From positions 3,196,053 to 3,260,052 of the forward strand of contig NC_020504.1 of assembly GCF_000349325.1 (NCBI RefSeq): 64,000 nt of DNA. Reading direction: 5' to 3'. Positions within the stretch are counted from its first letter, which is position 1, and the number at the start of each line of letters is the position of its first letter. The translations under genes and the position numbers were made by a program. Shown here one piece after another: positions 8,555 to 17,639 of this stretch. This stretch comes from Streptomyces davaonensis JCM 4913. Lineage in GTDB: Bacteria > Actinomycetota > Actinomycetes > Streptomycetales > Streptomycetaceae. The notes beneath the pieces were generated by a model. The model did no database searches. It saw only the letters and a list, made by a program, of their open reading frames with translations, and had not been told where the DNA came from.

Positions 8555-11500
8555 TCAGCGCAGGCGCTGGCTGATGACCTTCGACACCCCGTCGCCCTGC
8601 ATGGAGACGCCGTACAGCGCATCGGCGACCTCCATCGTGCGCTTCTGATGGGTGATCACGATCAGCTGGGAGGCTTCCTGGAGCTCCTGCATGATGCGGA
8701 TCAGCCGCTGGAGATTGGTGTCGTCGAGGGCCGCCTCGACCTCGTCCATGACGTAGAACGGGCTGGGTCGCGCCTTGAAGATCGACACCAGCATCGCCAC
8801 GGCGGTCAGTGAGCGCTCGCCACCCGAGAGCAGCGACAGCCGCTTGACCTTCTTGCCCGGCGGACGCGCCTCGACATCCACGCCCGTGGTGAGCATGTTG
8901 TCGGGGTCGGTCAGCACCAGCCGCCCCTCGCCACCCGGGAACAGCCGGCTGAAGACGCCCTCGAACTCCCGGGCGGTGTCCCGGTAGGCCTCGGTGAAGA
9001 CCTGCTCGACCCGCTCGTCGACCTCCTTGACGACCTGGAGCAGATCGGCGCGGGTCTTCTTCAGGTCCTCCAGCTGCTCGCTGAGGAACTTGTGGCGCTC
9101 CTCCAGCGCGGCGAACTCCTCCAGCGCGAGCGGATTGACCTTGCCGAGCTGCTGGTACGCCCGCTCGGCCGCCTTCAGCCGCTTCTCCTGCTCGCCGCGC
9201 ACGAACGGCCTCGGACGGTTGCGCGGATGCTCGGGATCCTCCGGCAGCTCCTCGCCCTCGGCGGGCGGCGAGGGCGGTACGAGCTGATGGGGGCCGTACT
9301 CCTCGACGAGCCCGGCCGGCTCCACGCCGAGCTCCTCCAGCGCCTTGGTCTCCAGCTGCTCGATCCGCATCCGCTTCTCGGCGCCGAGCACCTCTCCGCG
9401 GTGCACGGAGTCGGTCAGCTTGTCGAGTTCGGCCTTGAGGTCGCGGCCGGCGTTCCGGGCGGCGGTCAGCTCCTGCTCTCTTATGGCCTTCGCCGCGTCC
9501 GCGGCGGTGCGCTCCTCCTCGGCACGGGTGAGGGAGACCTCCACGTGCGCGAGGAGTTGCCGGGCGCCGGACGCGACGGCTTCCGCCACGGCGGCCTCGT
9601 GCCGCAGCCGCGCCCGCCGCTGCTCGGCACGCGCGCGTGTCTCGCGTTCGGCGCGGGCGGCGCGGTCGAGGGAGTCGGCCCGTCCCGCGAGGCCCTTGAC
9701 CCGTTCCTCGTGCGTACGGACCTGGAGGCGGGCCTCCATCTCGGTCTGGCGGGCGTTCGCACCGTCGGCGGCGAGGCGGTCGCGGACGGAGGTGTCGGGC
9801 TCCTCCTCGACCGGCATCTCCTCGGCGACTTCGAGGCGCTCGGCGAGGACCTCGACCTCTTCCAGGGCCTTGTCCAGCGCGTCCTGCGCCCGCGCGGTCG
9901 CCGCGACTGAGCGTTCCGCTTCTCCTGCGGCGCCTCGTGCCTGTCCGGCGAGCCGGCCCAGCTGCTGGGCCACGGCCGACTTCTCGCGGTCCGCTGCGCG
10001 GCGGCGGTCGGCCAGTTCTTCGACTCGGGCGGCGGTCTCTTTGCGTCGCTCGCCTGCCTCTTGCTGCGCCGCCGTGAGTTCGTCACACCTCACGGCCAGC
10101 TCTTCCAGCTCGGCCGCTGCCTCGTCCACGGAGGCCTGTACTTCGAGGAGGCTGGGGGCGCCTGCGGAGCCGCCGTGGGCGAAGTGGGCGCCGAGCAGGT
10201 CGCCTTCTGCGGTTACGGCGGTGAGGTGGGGGTGGGTGTAGACGAGGTCTTCGGCGTCTTCGAGGGTGCCTACGACGACGATGCCGTGGAGTAGGCGTCT
10301 TACGGCGGGCATGAGGTCGGAGGGGGCGCGGACCAGATCTGCCGCGTGATGCCGTCCGGCGGGTGCGGGTTCGTCGTGGCTGGTCGCGCAGTTCCCCGCG
10401 CCCCTTACCGGCGATTCCGGTGCCCCCGACAGGAGAAGTGACGCCCTCCCTCCGTCCTGCTTCCGCAGCAGCCGGATCGCCTCCGCGGCTGCTGCGGGTG
10501 AGGTTACGGCGATGGCGTCCGCCGCCGCGCCGAAAGCCGCCGCCAGCGGTACCTCGTAGCCCGGGGTGATCGTGAGGTGTTCCGCTGCCGGGCCGAGCAA
10601 CCCCGTCAGCCGGTCCTTCGCGCCCAACAGCGCGCCCGTGCCGTCCTTCCTGCGCAGGCCCAGTGCCAGCGCCTCGTGGCGGGCCTGGGTCGCGGCGCGC
10701 TTGCGTTCCGCTGCCGTGGCCGCTTCGCGGGCCGCCGTGAGCGCCGTCTCCGCCTCGGCCAGCGCCACCTTCGCCACGTCGTGCTGCTCCGCCAGTTCCG
10801 CGTCGTCGGCGTCGAGGCCGTCGACCTCGGTCTTGAGGGCCTCGTACTCCTCCTGGGCGGCGACGGCCCGCTCCTGGGCCTCGTCCCGGGCGGAGGCCAG
10901 GCGGTCGATCTCGGACTGGGCGGAGGCGGCGCGTGAACGGGCCGCGTTGACCTGGCCGTTCAGACGGGCCAGACCTTCACGGCGGTCGGCGATGGCGCGG
11001 GCGACGTCCTTCAGACGCCGTTCTTCGAGGGCGAGTTCACGCTCCAGCTCGGCGCGATGGGCGACCGTGTCCTCCAGGGCGTGCTCGGCCGCCTCCAGGG
11101 CCGCCTCCAGCTCGGCTTCCTGCTCACGGATCCGCGCGGCCTCCCGCTCCATGTCCTCGGGGTCACGGCCGCGGCGCTCCTCGGGCGGGGCGGAGGTCGC
11201 GCTCTTCACGCGCGCGTCGGCGAGGGAGACGGTGCCGCGGACCCGCTCGGCGAGCTGGGAGAGCTCGTACCAGGTCTGCTGGGCGCGCTGGAGGCGGGGC
11301 GCGAGCTGCCGGACTTCGTCCTCCAGGAGCGCCTCGCGCTGGAGCGCCTTCTTCAGCTCCTGTTCGGCGGCTTCCTTGCGTTCCTTCAGGGCGGCCTCGT
11401 CGGCGACTTCTGTCCGGAGCGCCTCACGCAGCCGTACGAGATCGTCGGCGTGCAGGCGGAGGCGGGCGTCGCGCAGGTCGGCCTGGATGACGGCGGCCCG

Positions 11501-12139
11501 GCGCGCTACCGCCGCCTGGCGGCCGAGGGGCTTGAGCTGGCGGCGGAGTTCGTCGGTGAGGTCCTGCACGCGCGCGAGGTTGGCCTGCATCGCGTCGAGC
11601 TTGCGCAGCGCCTTCTCTTTGCGCTTGCGGTGCTTGAGGACGCCCGCGGCCTCCTCGATGAAGGCGCGGCGGCCCATCGGGTCGGCGTGCAGCACGGAGT
11701 CGAGCTGGCCCTGGCCGACGATGACATGCATCTCGCGGCCGATGCCGGAGTCGGAGAGCAGCTCCTGGATGTCGAGGAGGCGGCAGGTGTCGCCGTTGAT
11801 CTGGTACTCGCTGCCGCCGTTGCGGAACATGATCCGGGTGATCGTCACCTCGGCGTACTCGATGGGCAGCGCGCCGTCGGAGTTGTCGATCGTCAGCGAC
11901 ACCTCGGCGCGGCCGAGCGGTGGGCGCCCGGTGGTGCCGGCGAAGATGACGTCCTCCATCTTGCCGCCGCGCAGCGACTTCGCGCCCTGTTCGCCCATGA
12001 CCCAGCTGAGCGCGTCCACGACATTGGACTTGCCCGAGCCGTTCGGTCCGACGACACACGTGATACCCGGCTCGAACCGGAGTGTGGTCGCCGATGCGAA
12101 CGACTTGAACCCGCGGAGGGTCAGGGCCTTGAGGTGCAC
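8555..12139 (-). CDS. smc: Chromosome segregation ATPase Smc
   Basis: A 1194-residue SMC protein that works with ScpA/ScpB to organise and segregate chromosomes. Walker A GPNGSGKSN is near residue 32. Two long coiled-coil arms flank a hinge around residues 500-660. The signature LSGGERSLTA and Walker B FYVMDEVEAALDD are near the C-terminus, followed by an ITHQKRTMEVAD D-loop region. The GTG at 12139 (MHLKAL) is the start expected from relatives; SD pairing is weak. Inside the hinge the reading frame passes through a dispersed intergenic-type repeat (see 10358-10407), giving an unusual stretch GAGNCATSHDEPAPAG. The frame is otherwise intact. Confidence 0.95.
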   Translation of the reverse strand: MHLKALTLRGFKSFASATTLRFEPGITCVVGPNGSGKSNVVDALSWVMGEQGAKSLRGGKMEDVIFAGTTGRPPLGRAEVSLTIDNSDGALPIEYAEVTITRIMFRNGGSEYQINGDTCRLLDIQELLSDSGIGREMHVIVGQGQLDSVLHADPMGRRAFIEEAAGVLKHRKRKEKALRKLDAMQANLARVQDLTDELRRQLKPLGRQAAVARRAAVIQADLRDARLRLHADDLVRLREALRTEVADEAALKERKEAAEQELKKALQREALLEDEVRQLAPRLQRAQQTWYELSQLAERVRGTVSLADARVKSATSAPPEERRGRDPEDMEREAARIREQEAELEAALEAAEHALEDTVAHRAELERELALEERRLKDVARAIADRREGLARLNGQVNAARSRAASAQSEIDRLASARDEAQERAVAAQEEYEALKTEVDGLDADDAELAEQHDVAKVALAEAETALTAAREAATAAERKRAATQARHEALALGLRRKDGTGALLGAKDRLTGLLGPAAEHLTITPGYEVPLAAAFGAAADAIAVTSPAAAAEAIRLLRKQDGGRASLLLSGAPESPVRGAGNCATSHDEPAPAGRHHAADLVRAPSDLMPAVRRLLHGIVVVGTLEDAEDLVYTHPHLTAVTAEGDLLGAHFAHGGSAGAPSLLEVQASVDEAAAELEELAVRCDELTAAQQEAGERRKETAARVEELADRRRAADREKSAVAQQLGRLAGQARGAAGEAERSVAATARAQDALDKALEEVEVLAERLEVAEEMPVEEEPDTSVRDRLAADGANARQTEMEARLQVRTHEERVKGLAGRADSLDRAARAERETRARAEQRRARLRHEAAVAEAVASGARQLLAHVEVSLTRAEEERTAADAAKAIREQELTAARNAGRDLKAELDKLTDSVHRGEVLGAEKRMRIEQLETKALEELGVEPAGLVEEYGPHQLVPPSPPAEGEELPEDPEHPRNRPRPFVRGEQEKRLKAAERAYQQLGKVNPLALEEFAALEERHKFLSEQLEDLKKTRADLLQVVKEVDERVEQVFTEAYRDTAREFEGVFSRLFPGGEGRLVLTDPDNMLTTGVDVEARPPGKKVKRLSLLSGGERSLTAVAMLVSIFKARPSPFYVMDEVEAALDDTNLQRLIRIMQELQEASQLIVITHQKRTMEVADALYGVSMQGDGVSKVISQRLR
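10358..10407. repeat. Dispersed Streptomyces repeat within smc
   Basis: The plus strand contains GGCTGGTCGCGCAGTTCCCC followed by GCGCCCCTTA. This is a motif I know as a common short repeat of Streptomyces intergenic regions, usually next to genes or terminators. Here it lies inside smc and adds codons in frame to the hinge. Half of the motif recurs at 56689-56741. Confidence 0.6.
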
Positions 12140-12271
12140 GCCGCTGGACTCTACCTTCCGGGGATGTCTCACTCCATGAACCCGCGGTTTCGCCCATGAA
12201 CGCGCAGGGCACACCAGACGTTAAAGAGACTGAAAGGATGCGCGGGGGAAAGATTCGCGGGGGCAAGAAAG

Positions 12272-12293
12272 AAGGGACGCCGAAGCGTCCCTT
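12272..12293 (-). terminator. Terminator of the 67-aa gene, UUCG tetraloop
   Basis: Nine-bp perfect stem AAGGGACGC / GCGTCCCTT with a four-base loop that reads TTCG on the minus strand. There it is followed by the T-rich CTTTCTTG. It lies 75 bp past the stop of the 12368-12571 gene and 133 bp before smc, so smc probably has its own promoter. Confidence 0.8.
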
Positions 12294-12367
12294 GCAACTT
12301 CTGACAACTTAGCGGTTGATACGGGCAGCCCAACCGCCGCGTGTGCTGTTGTGGAGCAGTGCAGCGA

Positions 12368-12571
12368 TCAGGTGAGCGCAGGCTCCGCCTGGTGTGCGTC
12401 GATGCTCTCCATGAGACTGTCGTGAGAAGCGGCAGCCGTCAGCGCGTCATTCTCCGCCTGGATCCGTACCAGCTCGGATTCCAGGTCCTGTACGCGCTGC
12501 TGGAGCCGTCGCATCTCGGCGAGGAGTCGAGGGTCGGAGCCGCCGACGTAACCGAGAAGCGCCTTTGCCAT
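12368..12571 (-). CDS. Small conserved coiled-coil protein of unknown function
   Basis: 67 residues. A short N-terminal segment MAKALLGYVGGSDPRLLAE is followed by a heptad-like coiled coil (MRRLQQRVQDLESELVRIQAEND) to about residue 46, then an acidic tail. I know near-identical small proteins from other streptomycetes but no function. The ATG has a strong GGAGGA site nine bases upstream and the gene has its own terminator, so it is well expressed or at least well bounded. It may be a partner or scaffold peptide; nothing shows a link to the neighbouring smc. Confidence 0.8.
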   Translation of the reverse strand: MAKALLGYVGGSDPRLLAEMRRLQQRVQDLESELVRIQAENDALTAAASHDSLMESIDAHQAEPALT

Positions 12572-12948
12572 GATGGATGGTCCTCCACACTGAGTGACCG
12601 ACCGAAGCGGTGTGGGTCGTGAGGGATTCGCACCCACGGTGCTTGGCACTCTTGAGTTCTTGCTGCCGTTCTTACATGCCAAACAGCTAAGGTGCGCGGG
12701 GCTTTCAGCGTCTCACCAAAAAGTTTGACGGTCAACACGATCACGCCCCGTATTGACGGCATCCCGGGGGCGCGCGGCCTGATCGGCGGCGCTGCGACTC
12801 CTGCGGGGCCCTGAGGGCGTGGCGATCATCCTTCACTGCGGAGCGTGCCAGCGCAAGCGTTTCTCGGCAACCACCTGGACCTTTCTCTTCGGGGCAGGTT
12901 CCGGTGGCATGGTCCGCCGCTCGGGAGGGGTCGTGCGGTACGCCGGAA
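12572..12948. other. Gene-free leader of the 67-aa gene
   Basis: A 377-bp gap. It contains GTGGGT (12612-12617) pairing with ACCCAC (12632-12637), next to a run that looks like a tRNA T-arm but does not fold into a full cloverleaf. There is also a near-palindrome GTTTGACGGTCAAC at 12723-12736, which includes TTGACC on the minus strand as a possible -35. No coding sequence was recognised. Confidence 0.4.
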
Positions 12949-13230
12949 TCACCGGATGGCGAAGCCGTCGTATCCCCCGCGAGGTGTGTCCCAGATCTCG
13001 GTGACGCCCTCCACGCGGCCGGGCGTGTCGTCCCCCTCGAGCCAGTCGAGGAGTCCCTGACAACCCGGGCGCGGGCCTTCTGCGACCACTTGGACGCGTC
13101 CGTCGTCCAAATTGAGAGCAAAACCACTCAGGCCGCCGATCTCCAGTGCCTTGGCACGTGTGAACCAGCGAAAACCCACACCTTGGACGCGTCCACGCAC
13201 CCAGGCCACCAACCGAACATCCTCGCTCAT
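12949..13230 (-). CDS. acyP: Acylphosphatase
   Basis: A 93-residue enzyme hydrolysing acyl phosphates such as acetyl phosphate. It shows the family motifs [16 protein letters not shown] (phosphate loop with the catalytic Arg) and [17 protein letters not shown] (catalytic Asn). Length is normal for the family. It lies alone on the minus strand, divergent from the CAP-domain gene. Confidence 0.93.
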   Translation of the reverse strand: MSEDVRLVAWVRGRVQGVGFRWFTRAKALEIGGLSGFALNLDDGRVQVVAEGPRPGCQGLLDWLEGDDTPGRVEGVTEIWDTPRGGYDGFAIR

Positions 13231-13319
13231 GGGTGCAACCTAACCGCCCAATGTCTCACTGGGCACTTCCACACCCAGCGCCATGCGGTACCGTCCCCAC
13301 CCAATGAATCTCATATGAA

Positions 13320-13339
13320 ACTCACTCGATCGGGTGAGT
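13320..13339. promoter_or_regulatory. 20-bp near-palindrome between divergent genes
   Basis: ACTCACTCGATCGGGTGAGT is palindromic except at one base pair position. It lies in the gap between the acylphosphatase gene and the CAP-domain gene, about 55 bp before the chosen start of the latter. An operator is the simplest reading, or a short hairpin in the leader. Confidence 0.4.
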
Positions 13340-13392
13340 TGGTTGATCACCGGGGGAAACGGGTCGACCGCACGGACGAGGAAGGCCAGGAC

Positions 13393-14511
13393 ATGGGACG
13401 CCACCGACGCCACGCCGCCGGCCGCGCCGCCACGAGCCGCGCCACGGGGGTCAACCACACAGACGGTTCCGCTCAGTGGAGCCACGACTCCCGGGACTCG
13501 TACCCGGACCGACACTCGCGCCCGGACGAGACGGTGGGCATCGCCCCCTATCTCCACCAGGACGCGTACGCCGGTGCCTACGCGACGACCGAGGCCTATC
13601 TCTTCACGGGCGACGGCTACGGCGGGGACTACGCCCCCGAGTCGGACACCGCCTTCTTCGCGAGCGAGGGCTTCACCCCCGCTGACGGCTCCGAGCGCGG
13701 GCGGCCGAACCGCCGCAAGAAGAAGAAGGCCGTCACTCCGGTGCGCACCGGGCTCCTCGGGGTCTCCGCCGCGGTGGCCATCGGCACCGTCGCGGTCGCC
13801 ACCGGCGTACTGCCCGGCGGGGACAACTACACCCTCGGCGGCGGCAGCAGCGACAAGGTGCAGGCCGCCGACTCGCCGACCAGCTCGCCGAGTGAGCAGG
13901 GCGGCACCTCGGGCAGCGCGGAGAACCGCGACGACAGCACCCCGGCCAGCCGGGACCAGGAGCGGTCCGTGTCGCCATCGGCGGCGCCGTCGACCTCCGC
14001 ACCCGCGCCGACGAAGACCCCGTCGAAGAAGCCGACGGCCACGCCCAGCAAGAAGCCGAAGACCAACACGCCGCCGTCGAAGGCCACCACCAAGGCGCCG
14101 GAGAAGCCCAGCGCCCCGGTGACGCTCACGGAGGAGGCCGCCGCCGCGGCCGAGGTCCTGCGGCTGGTCAACGAGGAGCGGGCGAAGGTCGGTTGCAGTG
14201 CCGTCGCCGCCAACAGCTCGCTCGCCGAGCTGGCCTCCGCGTTCAGCGAGGACATGGCGGAGCGGGGCTTCTTCGACCACACCGACCCGGACGGCTCCAG
14301 CCCCTGGGACCGTGCCGCGAAGGCCGGCATCACCAACCTCGGCGGCGAGAACATAGCCCGCGGCCAGGCCGACGCGGCCGCGGTCATGGACGCCTGGATG
14401 AACAGCCCCGGCCACCGAGCCAACATCCTGAACTGCGACTTCAAGACCCTGGGAGTCGGCGTCCACATGGCCTCCGGCGGCCCTTGGTGGACGCAGAACT
14501 TCGGCTACTGA
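13393..14511 (+). CDS. Membrane-anchored CAP-domain (SCP/PR1) protein
   Basis: 372 residues. A hydrophilic N-terminal part (1-115) ends in a basic RRKKKK stop-transfer patch. One membrane helix (about 120-140) is followed by a low-complexity Ser/Thr/Pro/Lys linker (about 150-245). The C-terminal CAP domain shows LRLVNEERAKVGCSAV, HTDPDG, GENIARGQ, WMNSPGHRANIL and WWTQNFGY, with the conserved histidines. The topology suggests an extracytoplasmic CAP domain on a wall-spanning stalk. The ATG at 13393 has a GAGGAAGG site; an in-frame ATG at 13315 would add 26 residues. Function of bacterial CAP proteins is largely unknown. Confidence 0.85.
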   Translation: MGRHRRHAAGRAATSRATGVNHTDGSAQWSHDSRDSYPDRHSRPDETVGIAPYLHQDAYAGAYATTEAYLFTGDGYGGDYAPESDTAFFASEGFTPADGSERGRPNRRKKKKAVTPVRTGLLGVSAAVAIGTVAVATGVLPGGDNYTLGGGSSDKVQAADSPTSSPSEQGGTSGSAENRDDSTPASRDQERSVSPSAAPSTSAPAPTKTPSKKPTATPSKKPKTNTPPSKATTKAPEKPSAPVTLTEEAAAAAEVLRLVNEERAKVGCSAVAANSSLAELASAFSEDMAERGFFDHTDPDGSSPWDRAAKAGITNLGGENIARGQADAAAVMDAWMNSPGHRANILNCDFKTLGVGVHMASGGPWWTQNFGY

Positions 14512-14568
14512 CTTTCTTCTGGTCAGCGCAATCCACAGGTCAGCGCTGTCTGCGAGTACGCTTCAAGC

Positions 14569-14970
14569 ATGGACATCGCACAGGAGCGCACGGCGGAGCA
14601 GGACCTGCCGTACAACGTGTTCGCGAAGGTGTGCCCCTCGCGCGGCACGCTGGAGCACGTCACCGGTCGCTGGGGCTCGCTCACGCTCGGCGCTCTGTCC
14701 GACGGATCGCTGCGCTTCAACGAGCTGCGTCGGCGCATCGACGGCGTGAGCGAGAAGATGCTGTCGCAGACGCTGCACGCGCTGGAGCGGGATGGGCTGG
14801 TGCTGCGCGAGGCCCAGCCGACGAACCCGCCCCGGGTGGACTATGAGCTGACACCGCTGGGCCACGAGGTGGCCACCCGGCTGCTCGGCCTCATCCACTT
14901 CCTGGAGGGCCGCATGGACGAGGTGCTCGCGGCACGCGGACGCTACGACGAAACCCGCGGCGCCCGCTGA
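14569..14970 (+). CDS. HxlR-family transcriptional regulator
   Basis: A 133-residue winged helix-turn-helix protein. Seen: [52 protein letters not shown] (recognition helix) and the wing VDYELTPLG. HxlR regulators usually act on a neighbouring redox or detoxification gene, but no obvious target lies beside it. GGTCAGCGC occurs twice just upstream (near 14520 and 14538) and may be its own operator. The 3' end overlaps mutM by 28 bp on the opposite strand. Confidence 0.88.
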   Translation: MDIAQERTAEQDLPYNVFAKVCPSRGTLEHVTGRWGSLTLGALSDGSLRFNELRRRIDGVSEKMLSQTLHALERDGLVLREAQPTNPPRVDYELTPLGHEVATRLLGLIHFLEGRMDEVLAARGRYDETRGAR

Positions 14971-15803
14971 CACTTCGGGCAGAAGTAGCTCGACCGGTTC
15001 ATCCACGGCCGTCGGCGCATCGGCGTACCGCACCTCTTGCACGGCAGACCCTCACGGCCGTACGCGTCCAGGGACCGGTCGAAGTAGCCCGACTCGCCAT
15101 TGACGTTGACATACAGGCTGTCGAAGCTGGTGCCGCCCACCGCGAGGGCCGCGTTCATCACATCCCTTACGTGGCCCAGGAGTTCGAGGCTGCGCGGGCG
15201 GATGAAGGTCGCCGTCGGGCGGTCGTAGTGCAGGCGCGTGCGCCAAAGGGCCTCGTCCGCATAGATGTTGCCGACGCCGCTGATCAACGACTGGTCGAGC
15301 AGGGCCCGTTTGATCGTGGTCCGCTTGCGGCGCAGCGCCTGGTGGAACGCCTCGTCGTCGAAGAGCGGGTCCAGCGGGTCGCGGGCGATGTGCGCGATGA
15401 CGTCGGGCAGTCCGTCGGGGGTGTTGTCGTGCAACGACAGTCCGCCGAAGGTGCGTTGGTCGACGAACCGCAGTTCGGTGCCGAGGTCGTCGGCGAAGCG
15501 GACCCGGATGCGCAGATGCTTCTCGGCCGGGGCCTCGTGCGGCTGCACCAGCAGCTGACCGCTCATGCCGAGGTGGGCCAGGACCGACTGGCCGGTGTCC
15601 TCGAGCGGCAGCCACAGATACTTGCCGCGGCGGCTCGGAACGCCGATGCGGTGGCCCTTGAGACGGTGCGTGAAGTCGTCGGCGCCCGCGATGTGGCGGC
15701 GGACCGCCCGCGGGTGCAGCACCTCGGCGTCGGCGACGGTGCGATGGGCGACCCAGCGTTCCAGACCGCGCCGGACGACCTCGACCTCGGGCAACTCGGG
15801 CAT
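14943..15803 (-). CDS. mutM: Formamidopyrimidine-DNA glycosylase (MutM/Fpg)
   Basis: A 286-residue base-excision repair enzyme removing 8-oxoguanine and ring-opened purines. The N-terminus is [15 protein letters not shown] (catalytic Pro2 and Glu3). The helix-two-turn-helix region contains [17 protein letters not shown]. The C-terminal zinc finger has the spacing Cys-x2-Cys-x16-Cys-x2-Cys (CKRCG ... CPKCQ). It is the last gene of the minus-strand recG-to-mutM run and is separated from rnc by a strong hairpin. Confidence 0.96.
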   Translation of the reverse strand: MPELPEVEVVRRGLERWVAHRTVADAEVLHPRAVRRHIAGADDFTHRLKGHRIGVPSRRGKYLWLPLEDTGQSVLAHLGMSGQLLVQPHEAPAEKHLRIRVRFADDLGTELRFVDQRTFGGLSLHDNTPDGLPDVIAHIARDPLDPLFDDEAFHQALRRKRTTIKRALLDQSLISGVGNIYADEALWRTRLHYDRPTATFIRPRSLELLGHVRDVMNAALAVGGTSFDSLYVNVNGESGYFDRSLDAYGREGLPCKRCGTPMRRRPWMNRSSYFCPKCQRAPRVSS

Positions 15804-15833
15804 GGCATCCCCCGTACAAGCCGGTGTATGAGC

Positions 15834-15868
15834 CGAGCGCCCGCCCCGGGTACGGGTGCGGGCGCTCG
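15834..15868 (-). terminator. Strong hairpin between rnc and mutM
   Basis: Perfect 11-bp stem CGAGCGCCCGC / GCGGGCGCTCG with a 13-nt loop, 14 bp after the rnc stop. It has no T-run. It may be a terminator that attenuates mutM or an RNA processing site. Confidence 0.6.
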
Positions 15869-15881
15869 GGTTGCTGCTCGT

Positions 15882-16661
15882 TCAGGCGGAGGCGGAGGCT
15901 TCGTCGGCGTCCGCTTCCGCGGCTGCCTTCTTGGCGCGCTCGTCCGCCGCGGCCCGGATGGACCGCCAGGCGGACTCGGCGGCCTGTTGCTCCGCCTCCT
16001 TCTTGCTGCGGCCGGTGCCGGTGCCGTACGAGACGCCTCCGACGCGGGCGGCAGCAGTGAAGGTCTTCTCGTGATCGGGGCCGGTCTCCGTGACCAGGTA
16101 CTCGGGCACACCGAGCCCCTCGGTCGCGGTGAGCTCCTGGAGACTGGTCTTCCAGTCCAGGCCGGCTCCGAGATTCGAGGACTTCTCGATCAGGGGGTCG
16201 AACAAGCGGTGCACCAGCTCCCCCGCAGAGTCCAGGCCCTGGTCGAGATAGACCGCGCCGATCACCGCTTCCAGGGTGTCGGCGAGGATGGACGCCTTGT
16301 CCCGGCCGCCCGTGCCCTCTTCACCACGGCCGAGCCGGATGAAGGAACCCAGGTCGAGTCCGCGACTGACCTCCGCCAGCGCACGCGAATTCACCACCGC
16401 GGCCCGCAGCTTGGCCAGCTGGCCCTCGGGCAGATCGGGGTGGGTGCGGTACAGCGTGTCCGTGACCACGAGGCCGAGGACGGAGTCCCCGAGGAACTCC
16501 AGGCGCTCGTTGGTCGGCAGACCGCCGTTCTCGTACGCGTACGAACGGTGGGTCAGCGCACGCACCAGAAGGGCGGACTCGACCTTGTAGCCGAGCCGCC
16601 CTTCCAACAGCGTGTGGGACGAGGCCGTGGTCTCCGCAGAGTTTTTCTTCGGCGTGGACAC
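15882..16661 (-). CDS. rnc: Ribonuclease III
   Basis: A 259-residue double-strand-specific endoribonuclease (AbsB in S. coelicolor, where it affects antibiotic production globally). The catalytic signature [18 protein letters not shown] lies near residue 57. [22 protein letters not shown] follows in the RNase domain. The C-terminal dsRNA-binding domain contains KTSLQEL and [18 protein letters not shown], then an Ala/Asp-rich tail. Two GTG starts compete: 16661 follows AGAGG at short spacing, and 16673 would add four residues. It is 19 bp from rpmF, as in other actinobacteria. Confidence 0.94.
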   Translation of the reverse strand: MSTPKKNSAETTASSHTLLEGRLGYKVESALLVRALTHRSYAYENGGLPTNERLEFLGDSVLGLVVTDTLYRTHPDLPEGQLAKLRAAVVNSRALAEVSRGLDLGSFIRLGRGEEGTGGRDKASILADTLEAVIGAVYLDQGLDSAGELVHRLFDPLIEKSSNLGAGLDWKTSLQELTATEGLGVPEYLVTETGPDHEKTFTAAARVGGVSYGTGTGRSKKEAEQQAAESAWRSIRAAADERAKKAAAEADADEASASA

Positions 16662-16680
16662 AGTGCCTCTCACCAGCCGC

Positions 16681-16854
16681 TCAGACCTCGAGGACCTGGC
16701 GCTTGTTGTAGGTGCCACAAGACGGGCACGCGATGTGCTGCTGCTTGGGCTCGTGGCAGCGCTCGCACGCAACCAGGGGGGTGACCGCAGCCTTCCACTG
16801 CGACCGGCGGTGGCGCGTGTTGCTGCGCGACATCTTCCGCTTCGGAACAGCCAC
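16681..16854 (-). CDS. rpmF: 50S ribosomal protein L32
   Basis: 57 residues beginning [20 protein letters not shown], the standard L32 start. Two CxxC pairs (CERC and CPSC) mark the zinc-binding form. The GTG start lies two bases after the DUF177 stop, so the two are co-translated, an arrangement conserved across many bacteria. Confidence 0.97.
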   Translation of the reverse strand: MAVPKRKMSRSNTRHRRSQWKAAVTPLVACERCHEPKQQHIACPSCGTYNKRQVLEV

Positions 16855-16856
16855 GG

Positions 16857-17507
16857 CTACTTCTCCTGCTTCTCGTCGACGCCCGCTTCCGCTTCGGCGC
16901 CGCTCATCTCGTCCTTCTCGCCGTCTCCGAGTGAACCGGCGAGTCCCTGCAATGCCGCCCAACGGATGTCGACGGCGTCATGGTGGTGGTCCGGGTCGTC
17001 CGCGAGGCGCACGCCGCACTCGGCGCACAAACCCGGGCAGTCTTCCTGGCACACCGGCTGCATCGGCAGTGCGAGCACCACCGCATCGCGCAGCACGGGT
17101 TCGAGGTCGAACAGGCCGTCCTCGATGAAGAGCCTGTCCTCGTCCTCCTCGGCGTCGTCGTCGGGCTCCGCCTTGGGGCGGCCCCGCTCGTCGGCGTCGG
17201 GGTACGAGAACATCTCCTGGAAGTCCGCTTCGACGTCGAGCTGAAGCGGCTCCAGACACCTTACGCACTCCCCCTTGGCCTGTGCACGGGCGGTGCCTGT
17301 GACAAGCACCCCTTCCATGACCGACTCAAGGCGGAGGTCGAGCTCCATCGGGGCGCCTTGCGGCACTTCGATGACGTCCTTCAGACCGAGGTCCTTGGGC
17401 GCGTCGATCGAGCGGTTCAGGCGCTGGAGCGCGCCAGGACGCCGCCCCAGCTCGTGTGTGTCGAACACGAGAGGGTTGCGGTGGTCGAGGCGGGCGTTCA
17501 GAGCCAT
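16857..17507 (-). CDS. DUF177/YceD-family protein involved in rRNA metabolism
   Basis: A 216-residue YceD-like protein. The N-terminal [19 protein letters not shown], the [10 protein letters not shown] segment and the C-terminal [13 protein letters not shown] cysteine cluster are family hallmarks. YceD proteins, called Duf177 in some bacteria and plants, are linked to 23S rRNA maturation and are almost always coupled to rpmF, as here. The acidic loop around residues 105-125 and the acidic tail are common in streptomycetes. The exact molecular role is not established. Confidence 0.88.
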   Translation of the reverse strand: MALNARLDHRNPLVFDTHELGRRPGALQRLNRSIDAPKDLGLKDVIEVPQGAPMELDLRLESVMEGVLVTGTARAQAKGECVRCLEPLQLDVEADFQEMFSYPDADERGRPKAEPDDDAEEDEDRLFIEDGLFDLEPVLRDAVVLALPMQPVCQEDCPGLCAECGVRLADDPDHHHDAVDIRWAALQGLAGSLGDGEKDEMSGAEAEAGVDEKQEK

Positions 17508-17639
17508 TCCTGCTTTCGATCTTCTAGCTCAGAGGGACACTGCCCTCGGTGTCCCCGGGCAGCGTTGATCGCGGACGTACGCGCGACCGAAGAGCCAGGA
17601 TACTGGACCATTCGCTCACAGCCCAATCCGGCGGATCCC

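Noticed and set aside
12605..12715. tRNA-like segment on the minus strand (GGGTGCGAATCCC resembling a T-arm, and TTAGCTGTTTGGC resembling a D-arm)
   Set aside because: The acceptor and anticodon stems do not pair, and the T-loop has a G where TTC is required. It is at most a remnant or chance likeness.
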